From: DATIRA01 sp964553405
Lineage (GTDB): Bacteria > Pseudomonadota > Gammaproteobacteria > Steroidobacterales > Steroidobacteraceae
DNA length: 6,566 nt
Direction: 5' to 3'
Assembly (NCBI GenBank): GCA_964553405.1
Contig: CAZKLS010000139.1
Location: 1 to 6,566 of the forward strand
The translations under genes and the position numbers were made by a program. Below the pieces are notes generated by a model, which was not told the DNA's origin, ran no database searches, and worked only from the letters and a program-made list of their open reading frames with translations. Shown piece by piece: positions 1-4,981 of the stretch (its first letter is position 1; every line of letters starts with the position of its first letter).

Positions 1-179
1 TACCAGGTGTACATCGCCACGTTCGGGATGTCGTGATCCGGCCAGACGACGATCTGCATGCCATTGTCGAGCGTGCGCGTTGCGACGCGGTCGGCGCCCG
101 GCAGCTCGCTGGCCGCGACGAGCTGCGGGCACGACGGACCGAGCAGCGCGAGCGCCGCTGCCAGGCACAGTGGCCTCAT
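1..179 (-). CDS. M16 family (insulinase-like) zinc peptidase, exported, N-terminal fragment
   Basis: Only the first 59 codons are present; the gene continues past the left edge. Seen: a signal peptide with a short basic start (MRP), a hydrophobic Ala/Leu stretch at residues 4-14 and a plausible signal peptidase I site after VAA at 21-23. Next comes TLDNGMQIVVWPDHDIPNVA at residues 36-55. The LDNGMxIVV...D...P.V pattern opens the first beta strands of M16 peptidases, so the family call rests on this block. The zinc motif HxxEH of the family would lie outside the window, so catalytic competence cannot be judged. Family knowledge: bacterial exported M16 proteins degrade peptides in the periplasm, often as pairs of active and inactive paralogues. 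The start at 179 is preferred over an in-frame ATG at 185 because GGGGAG ends directly against the ATG at 185 but lies 6 bases before the one at 179. It follows the DUF885 gene by 16 bases and is probably co-transcribed with it. Confidence 0.8.
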   Translation of the reverse strand, partial: MRPLCLAAALALLGPSCPQLVAASELPGADRVATRTLDNGMQIVVWPDHDIPNVAMYTW

Positions 180-185
180 GCTCAT

Positions 186-191
186 CTCCCC
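186..191 (-). promoter_or_regulatory. Ribosome binding site choosing the M16 peptidase start
   Basis: Read on the minus strand this is GGGGAG. It directly abuts an ATG at 185 (zero spacing) and lies 6 bases before the second in-frame ATG at 179. The second spacing is normal, so 179 is the more likely start. The site sits between the DUF885 stop (196-198) and the M16 gene, which implies independent re-initiation within one message. Confidence 0.6.
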
Positions 192-195
192 GGAC

Positions 196-1998
196 TCAGC
201 GCCGCGCCTCGATCCAGCGATCGATCTTCGCTTCGAGCACGTGCAGCGGCAGCGCGCCGTCCACGAGCACGGCCGTGTGGAACGCGCGGACGTCGAACTT
301 CGGGCCGAGCTCCTTCTCAGCGCGGGTCCGCAGCTCCCGGATCTTGATCTGGCCGATCTTGTAGGCCAGCGCCTGCCCGGGGATGGCGATGTAGCGCTCC
401 GCCTCCGAGACGCGGCGTGCCTCGGCCGCCGAGCTGTTGGCCGTCATGTAGTCGAGCACCTGCTCGCGCGACCAGCCCTTGGAATGCAGCCCCGTGTCCA
501 CCACGAGCCGGATCGCGCGCCACAGCTCGGCTTCGAGCATGCCGAAGTACTGGTAGGGATCGGTGTACATGCCGAGCTCGGAGCCCAGCGACTCCGCGTA
601 CAGGCCCCAGCCCTCGCTGTAGGCCGTATAGCCGCCGAACCGGCGGAACTTCGGCAGGTCCTTCTGCTCGCGCTGGATCGTGATCTGGAAATGATGTCCG
701 GGGTTGCCCTCGTGCAGCGACAGCGCCTCCATGGCCCACTTCGGGCGTGCCTTCAGGTCGTAGGCGTTGGCATAGAAGATGCCCGGCCGCGAACCGTCCA
801 GGCTGGCCGCCTGGTACTGGCCGCCGGCGGCACTCTTTTCGCGGAACGGCTCGACCGCGCGCACTTCGTAGTCGGCCTTGGGCAGGATCTCGAACAGGTC
901 CGGCAGCCGCGGGTCGACCCGCTTCTTGATGTCCACATAGCCCTGGATCAGTTCCTCGCGCGTGTCCCAGAAGAACTTCGGGTCCTCCTGCAGGTAGTCC
1001 AGGAACGCATTCAGGTCGCCCTCGAATCCGACCTTCTTCATCACGCCGCGCATCTCGCCGTGGATCCGCGCGACCTCGGCCAGGCCGATCTCGTGGATCT
1101 GCGCCGGCGTGTAGTCGGTCGTCGTGATCTCGCGGACGTTGTACTCGTACCAGGCCACGCCGTCGGGCAACGCGTCGAGACCGACGCTGGTCCGGCACTT
1201 CGGCAGGTACTCATCCCGGACGAAATCGCGCAGCCGGCGGTAGCTCGGCAGGATCTTCGTCGAGATCGCCGCGGCGTAGGCTGCGCTCAGGCGCTCCCGG
1301 TCGGCAGCCGGAAAGTCGGCCGGCATGTTCCGGATCGGGCCCCAGAACAGCGACTCCTCGGGCTTCGCCACGATCTGGGCATCGAGCTGCGGCAGCGTCC
1401 GCTCCATCAGGATCTTCGGTTGCGTGTAGCCCTTGGCCATGCCCTCGCGCATGTTGGCGATGGCCTGGTCCGTCCAGGCCTGGAAGCCGTCCATGCGCTT
1501 GAGGAAGTCGTCGTAGTCCTTGACTGTCTTGAAGGGCTGGATGCCCTGGCCCGAGCCCAGCTGCGCGAAGAAATTGGGCACCGAATAGAACTGGTTCAGC
1601 GGGATCAGGTGCGACGGGAAGCGGAAGCCGACCACCTCGTTCTCGCGGGCCGACTTGAAGATCTCGTAGGACAGCAGGTCCTGGCCAGTGAGCTGGCCCG
1701 GGTCGATCGTCTCGAGCTTGCCGAGGTAGTCTCGCTCGAGCTTCTCGGCCCGCGCCCGCCACTCGGGCGTGATGCTGACCTCGAAACGGTCGTTGTAGCG
1801 CGGGTCGCCGATCGAGGTCGCGAGGACCGGGTTGAGCAGCAGGTAGTCCTCGAAATAGGCGTCGAACAGCGCGGCGAGACGTTCGGCCTCGGACGGCTCG
1901 GCGGCCTCGGCTACGACGGCGGCCCGGCCGCTCGAGGCCAGCATCGGTGCCAGCAGGCAGAAAAGCGCCCCGGCGAGAAACTCGAGTCTCGGCTTCAT
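196..1998 (-). CDS. Exported DUF885 family protein, putative metallopeptidase
   Basis: The protein has 600 residues, about the usual length for signal-bearing members of DUF885 (PF05960). Seen: a basic start (MKPR), a hydrophobic segment at about 6-22 and a likely cleavage near the Ala-rich stretch after GRAA (24-27), so the protein is exported. The mature N-terminal part has the LFDAYFEDYLLLNPVLATSIGD pattern typical of the family (44-65). The C-terminal half carries HEGNPGHH at 429-436, YSEGWGLYAESLG at 460-472, an arginine-containing RAIRLVVDTGLH helix at 494-505 and IPGQALAYKIG at 539-549. The HExxxGH-like block followed about 33 residues later by a conserved Glu (E462 or E469) resembles a zinc site, which supports a metallopeptidase role by inference. 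The ATG at 1998 is chosen because the signal peptide begins there and a weak CGGAA lies 7 bases upstream; the frame stays open to 2079 without a better start. The gene is followed by an exported M16 peptidase, which fits envelope peptide turnover. The natural substrate is unknown. Confidence 0.88.
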   Translation of the reverse strand: MKPRLEFLAGALFCLLAPMLASSGRAAVVAEAAEPSEAERLAALFDAYFEDYLLLNPVLATSIGDPRYNDRFEVSITPEWRARAEKLERDYLGKLETIDPGQLTGQDLLSYEIFKSARENEVVGFRFPSHLIPLNQFYSVPNFFAQLGSGQGIQPFKTVKDYDDFLKRMDGFQAWTDQAIANMREGMAKGYTQPKILMERTLPQLDAQIVAKPEESLFWGPIRNMPADFPAADRERLSAAYAAAISTKILPSYRRLRDFVRDEYLPKCRTSVGLDALPDGVAWYEYNVREITTTDYTPAQIHEIGLAEVARIHGEMRGVMKKVGFEGDLNAFLDYLQEDPKFFWDTREELIQGYVDIKKRVDPRLPDLFEILPKADYEVRAVEPFREKSAAGGQYQAASLDGSRPGIFYANAYDLKARPKWAMEALSLHEGNPGHHFQITIQREQKDLPKFRRFGGYTAYSEGWGLYAESLGSELGMYTDPYQYFGMLEAELWRAIRLVVDTGLHSKGWSREQVLDYMTANSSAAEARRVSEAERYIAIPGQALAYKIGQIKIRELRTRAEKELGPKFDVRAFHTAVLVDGALPLHVLEAKIDRWIEARR

Positions 1999-2061
1999 GT
2001 GCAGATTCCGTGGTCGGAGGGACAGGGGCGTAACTTTGCCGGATTGGGCCCCGCTGGGAAA

Positions 2062-2102
2062 GCATATCCGTGTCCTCACGGATGCATTTTTCGGCGGATC
2101 CG
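2062..2102 (+). promoter_or_regulatory. Inverted repeat with T-tract and alternative pairing arm in the divergent spacer
   Basis: Seen: ATCCGTG (2066-2072), loop TCCT, CACGGAT (2077-2083), a perfect 7-bp stem, then GCA and five T (2087-2091). A further palindrome CGGATCCG (2095-2102) contains another ATCCG copy (2098-2102), which could pair with CGGAT (2079-2083) instead of the first arm. A third small stem, CGGGC (2101-2105) with GCCCG (2113-2117), lies just before the ribosome binding site. The dyad is 55 bases before the gamma subunit start and 67 bases before the DUF885 start. It could be an 18-bp operator for a dimeric repressor serving both directions, or a terminator/antiterminator leader of the rightward operon. 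I cannot assign a regulator. No convincing -35/-10 pair is visible in the 140-base spacer on either strand; TTGCCG at 2036-2041 is the only -35-like element, and its -10 partner is poor. Confidence 0.45.
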
Positions 2103-2122
2103 GGCATCGTGAGCCCGAGCCA

Positions 2123-2135
2123 GAGGGACGGGAGG
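2123..2135 (+). promoter_or_regulatory. Purine-rich ribosome binding region of the gamma subunit gene
   Basis: GAGGGACGGGAGG contains two Shine-Dalgarno-like cores. GAGGGA at 2123-2128 leaves 10 bases to the ATG at 2139, and GGAGG at 2131-2135 leaves only 3. Together with the family N-terminus that begins at the same ATG, this fixes the start at 2139 rather than at the in-frame upstream ATG (2082) or GTG (2070), which lack such a site. Confidence 0.6.
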
Positions 2136-2138
2136 ATC

Positions 2139-2720
2139 ATGTTCCAGGTTCGCATCCACGGCCGCGGCGGCCAGGGCGTCGTCACCGCGGCAGAGTTGCT
2201 GTCCGTGGCCGCCTTCCTAGAGGGGCGGCACGCCCAGGCTTTCCCGAGCTTCGGCTCGGAGCGCACCGGCGCGCCGGTAGTCGCGTTCTGTCGCATCGAC
2301 GAGAAGCCGATCCGGCTTCGCGAGCCGATCATGGCGCCCGATGCGCTGATCATCCAGGACCCCACGCTGCTGCACCAGGTGGACGTGTTCGGCGGACTGT
2401 TGCCGGACGGCTACATCCTGATCAACACCAGCCGGACCTTCGAGGACCTCGGCCTCGGCGAATTCGTCGGCAGCTTCCCGGCCGCGCACGTCTGCACGGT
2501 CCCCGCGACCGAGCTGGCGCTGAAGCACGTCGGGCGACCGGTGCCGAACGCGGCGCTGCTCGGCGGGTTCGCGGCGCTGTCGGACCGGATCTCGCTCGAA
2601 TCCGTCAACGCCGCGATCCGCGAGAAGTTCCCGGCCAGGGTCGCGGAAGGCAACGTCGCTGCGGCGACCGAGGCCTGCGAGTACGTCATGCAGGAAATGC
2701 GGGAGTCCACCAGTGCTTAA
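2139..2720 (+). CDS. 2-oxoacid:acceptor oxidoreductase, gamma subunit
   Basis: The protein has 193 residues, the normal size of a free-standing gamma subunit of the pyruvate/2-oxoacid:ferredoxin oxidoreductase superfamily. Seen: the N-terminus MFQVRIHGRGGQGVVTAAEL, with the diagnostic GRGGQG loop at 8-13, followed by AFPSFGSERTGAPV at 34-47 and PVPNAALLGGFAAL at 134-147, both characteristic of this domain. The protein has no signal peptide or membrane segment and should be cytoplasmic. In the family this subunit packs against alpha and beta and helps form the CoA-side surface of the complex; it carries no cofactor of its own. Its stop codon lies inside the start of the alpha gene (8-base overlap), so synthesis of the two is probably coupled. 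It is the first gene of the rightward operon and is preceded by a structured leader. Related clusters name it PorG/PorC, KorC or PadE depending on substrate, which is unresolved here, so no symbol is given. Confidence 0.92.
   Translation: MFQVRIHGRGGQGVVTAAELLSVAAFLEGRHAQAFPSFGSERTGAPVVAFCRIDEKPIRLREPIMAPDALIIQDPTLLHQVDVFGGLLPDGYILINTSRTFEDLGLGEFVGSFPAAHVCTVPATELALKHVGRPVPNAALLGGFAALSDRISLESVNAAIREKFPARVAEGNVAAATEACEYVMQEMRESTSA
2701..2705 (+). promoter_or_regulatory. Ribosome binding site supporting the GTG start of the alpha subunit
   Basis: GGGAG lies inside the 3' end of the gamma gene, 7 bases before GTG at 2713. The next in-frame ATG is 40 codons further on and would remove the substrate-binding YPISPQT loop, so the GTG is the true start. 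Confidence 0.65.
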
Positions 2721-3966
2721 ACAGATTGAGGGCTCGGCGGCCGTCGCGGAAGCAATCGCACTCTGCCGGCCCCAGGTGATCTGCGCCTATCCGATCTCGC
2801 CCCAGACCCACATCGTCGAGGCGCTGGGGCGGATGGTCGACGGTGGCCGGCTGTCGAACTGCGAATTCATCAACGTCGAGTCGGAATTCGCCGCGATGTC
2901 CGTGGCCATCGGGGCCTCGGCCGCCGGTGCGCGCTCCTACACGGCCACGGCCAGCCAGGGGCTGCTGTTCATGTCCGAGGCGGTATTCAACGCCGCGGGA
3001 CTCGGGCTGCCGATCGTGATGACCGTCGCCAACCGGGCGATCGGCGCGCCGATCAACATCTGGAACGACCACACCGACGCGCTCAGCCAGCGGGACTGCG
3101 GCTGGATCCAGCTGTTCGCCGAGGACAACCAGGAAGCGCTGGACCTGCACCTGCAGGCCTTCCGGCTGGGCGAGGAGCTCTCGCTGCCGGTGATGGTCTG
3201 CATGGACGGCTTCATCCTCACGCACGCCTACGAGCGCGTGGACCTGCCGACCCAGGAACAGGTGGACGCCTATCTGCCGCGTTACGAACCCCGCCAGGTG
3301 CTCGACCCCGCCGATCCGGTGTCGATCGGCGCGATGGTCGGTCCGGAAGCCTTCATGGAGGTCCGCTACCTGGCCCACGTCAAGCAGCGCCAGGCGCTCG
3401 AGCTGATCCCGGCCTGGGCCGACGAGTTCCGCAAGATCTTCGGCCGCGACAGCGGCGGCCTGGTCCACCGCTACCGGCTCGACGACGCGGAAACCATCGT
3501 CGTCGCAATGGGCTCGGTGCTCGGCACGGTCAAGGACACGGTGGACGAGCTGCGCGAGGAGGGCGTGAAGATCGGCGTGCTCGGCATCACCTGCTTCAGG
3601 CCCTGGCCGCTCGCCGCGGTGCGGGAGGCGCTCGGCTCCGCCAGGCGCGTGGTCGTGCTGGAGAAGAGCATCGCGATCGGGCTCGGCGGCATCGTCTCGA
3701 ACAACGTCCGCGGGTCCTACCAGGGGTCGCCGGAGGCGGTACGCACCGTGATCGCGGGCCTCGGCGGCCGCTCGATCACCCGCAAGTCGCTGCGCACGGT
3801 CTTCGAGCAGGCCATCGAGGACAAGCTCGAGCGGCTCACGTTCCTGGACCTGAACCGCTCGGTCGTCGACCGCGTGCTGGCGCGCGAGCGCGAGCAGCGC
3901 CGGTCCGGCCCGATCGCCGAAAGCATCCTGCGCGACCTCGGCGTCGTCGCGGCGAAGATCGGCTGA
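2713..3966 (+). CDS. 2-oxoacid:acceptor oxidoreductase, alpha subunit
   Basis: The protein has 417 residues and matches the alpha subunit of heteromeric 2-oxoacid:ferredoxin oxidoreductases. Seen: GSAAVAEAIALCRPQVICAY leading into YPISPQT at 26-32, the substrate/ThDP-side loop; NVESEFAAMSVAIGASAAGA at 54-73; a TATASQGLLFMSE block at 77-89; ANRAIGAP at 106-113; and NDHTDALSQRDCGWIQLFAE at 118-137. These make up the pyrimidine-binding domain I. A second domain (about 258-375) contains AMGSVLGTVKDTVDELREEG and the FRPWP element at 295-299, typical of domain II. Family role: with beta it forms the ThDP active site that decarboxylates the 2-oxoacid and passes acyl to CoA. The usual YPITP loop here reads YPISP. 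Substrate could be pyruvate, 2-oxoglutarate, a branched-chain oxoacid or an aryl-oxoacid such as phenylglyoxylate; the sequence does not decide. The GTG start overlaps the gamma gene by 8 bases, and beta starts 10 bases after the stop. Confidence 0.93.
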   Translation: MLKQIEGSAAVAEAIALCRPQVICAYPISPQTHIVEALGRMVDGGRLSNCEFINVESEFAAMSVAIGASAAGARSYTATASQGLLFMSEAVFNAAGLGLPIVMTVANRAIGAPINIWNDHTDALSQRDCGWIQLFAEDNQEALDLHLQAFRLGEELSLPVMVCMDGFILTHAYERVDLPTQEQVDAYLPRYEPRQVLDPADPVSIGAMVGPEAFMEVRYLAHVKQRQALELIPAWADEFRKIFGRDSGGLVHRYRLDDAETIVVAMGSVLGTVKDTVDELREEGVKIGVLGITCFRPWPLAAVREALGSARRVVVLEKSIAIGLGGIVSNNVRGSYQGSPEAVRTVIAGLGGRSITRKSLRTVFEQAIEDKLERLTFLDLNRSVVDRVLAREREQRRSGPIAESILRDLGVVAAKIG

Positions 3967-3976
3967 GGGAGGTCAG

Positions 3977-4981
3977 ATGAGCTACCAGCCGATCAGGTTC
4001 TACCAGACGGGCACGTTCACCGTCGGCAACCGGCTGCTGCCGGAAGAGCAGCGCTCGGTGCAGGCGAACATGCGCCGCACGAATTCGCTGAACTCCGGTC
4101 ACCGCGCCTGCCAGGGCTGCGGCGAGGCGCTGGGCGCCCGCTACGCGATCGACGCCGCGATGGAAGTCACGCACCGCCAGCTGATCGCCGCGAACGCGAC
4201 CGGCTGCCTCGAGGTGTTCTCGACGCCCTACCCGGAGACCTCCTGGCAGATTCCCTGGATCCACTCGCTGTTCGGCAACGCGGCGGCGGTCGCGACCGGC
4301 ATCGCCGCGGCGATGCGCGTGCAGGGCCGCCACGACGTGCGGGTCGTGGCGCAGGGCGGCGACGGCGGGACCACCGACATCGGCTTCGGCTGCCTGTCGG
4401 GGATGTTCGAGCGCAACGACGACGTGCTCTACATCTGCTACGACAACGAGGCTTACATGAACACCGGCGTGCAACGCTCCTCGGCGACGCCGCCGGCCGC
4501 CAGGACAAACACGACGATGCCCGTCGGACCCTCCACCGGCGCCCGCTTCGGGCAGGGCAAGAACGTGCCGGCAATTGCGATGGCCCACGAGATTCCCTAC
4601 GTCGCCACCGCCACCGTCGCGCAGCTGCGCGACCTCGAGGCCAAGGTCAGGCGTGCGATGGAGTTCCGGGGGGCGCGCTACATCCACATCCTGGTGCCCT
4701 GCCCGCTCGGCTGGGGCCACGGCTCCGAGCAGACCATCCACATCGCCAGGCTCGCGCACGAGACCGGGCTGTTCCCGGTGTTCGAGGCCGAGCACGGCGA
4801 AGTGACCAGCGTGTCGAAGATCCGGCGCCAGCGCCCGGTCGAGGATTACTTGAAGCCGCAGACGCGTTTCGCCCACTTGTTCAGGGAGCCCAGGCGCGAC
4901 GACATCATCGGGCAGATCCAGCAGGCCGCCGATAAGAACGTCCGGCGCTACGGGTTGCTCGAGCAGGAGGCCGCGCCGTGA
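3977..4981 (+). CDS. 2-oxoacid:acceptor oxidoreductase, beta subunit (ThDP- and Fe-S-binding)
   Basis: The protein has 334 residues, normal for the family. Seen: CQGCGEALGARYAID with C45 and C48, NATGCLEVFSTPYPETSWQI with C77, and VPCPLGWGHGS with C242. These four cysteines correspond to the [4Fe-4S] ligands known in PFOR beta subunits. The ThDP-Mg signature is GGDGG (127-131) followed by DNEAYMNTGVQRS (156-168), with 26 residues between GDG and Asn157. GxQRSxxTP and the downstream Pro/Gly-rich stretch are also typical. Role: it holds ThDP and the cluster nearest to it, taking electrons from the hydroxyalkyl-ThDP intermediate. The C-terminus (about 285-334) is charged and without obvious motif. 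The ATG at 3977 follows GGGAGG (3967-3972) at 4 bases. The alpha stop lies 10 bases upstream, and the next gene begins inside the last codons here (GTGA overlap), so the operon is translationally coupled. Confidence 0.93.
   Translation: MSYQPIRFYQTGTFTVGNRLLPEEQRSVQANMRRTNSLNSGHRACQGCGEALGARYAIDAAMEVTHRQLIAANATGCLEVFSTPYPETSWQIPWIHSLFGNAAAVATGIAAAMRVQGRHDVRVVAQGGDGGTTDIGFGCLSGMFERNDDVLYICYDNEAYMNTGVQRSSATPPAARTNTTMPVGPSTGARFGQGKNVPAIAMAHEIPYVATATVAQLRDLEAKVRRAMEFRGARYIHILVPCPLGWGHGSEQTIHIARLAHETGLFPVFEAEHGEVTSVSKIRRQRPVEDYLKPQTRFAHLFREPRRDDIIGQIQQAADKNVRRYGLLEQEAAP
4965..4970 (+). promoter_or_regulatory. Ribosome binding site supporting the GTG start of the FAD subunit
   Basis: AGGAGG, a perfect Shine-Dalgarno core, lies 7 bases before GTG at 4978. 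That GTG shares bases with the beta subunit TGA stop (GTGA). The frame from this GTG gives a protein beginning KQKPFAITLDPG just before the N-terminal cysteine domain. Confidence 0.75.

Noticed and set aside
58..2112. A 684-codon open frame on the plus strand opposite the DUF885 gene
   Set aside because: It is antisense to a gene with clear family motifs and a signal peptide. Its product is a low-complexity Arg/Leu/Val/Asp-rich sequence with no recognisable domain, as expected from high-GC antisense frames.
2082..2138. A 19-codon in-frame N-terminal extension of the gamma subunit from the ATG at 2082
   Set aside because: It has no Shine-Dalgarno sequence, starts inside the inverted repeat, and adds residues before the MFQVRIHGRGGQG start that the family normally uses.
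1211..2365. A 384-codon minus-strand frame extending upstream of the DUF885 start
   Set aside because: It is in a different frame from the DUF885 protein and crosses the divergent spacer and the gamma gene antisense, with no domain in its product.
1997..2779. A 260-codon plus-strand frame covering the spacer and the gamma gene in another frame
   Set aside because: The gamma frame carries the GRGGQG motif and full family length. This frame is Arg-rich and overlaps it entirely over that gene.
2686..3468. A 260-codon minus-strand open frame opposite the alpha subunit
   Set aside because: It is antisense to conserved alpha-subunit blocks and has no recognisable motif.
3836..4876. A 346-codon minus-strand open frame across the alpha/beta junction
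   Set aside because: It lies opposite the conserved ThDP and Fe-S motifs of beta and has a biased composition and no ribosome binding site that I can see.
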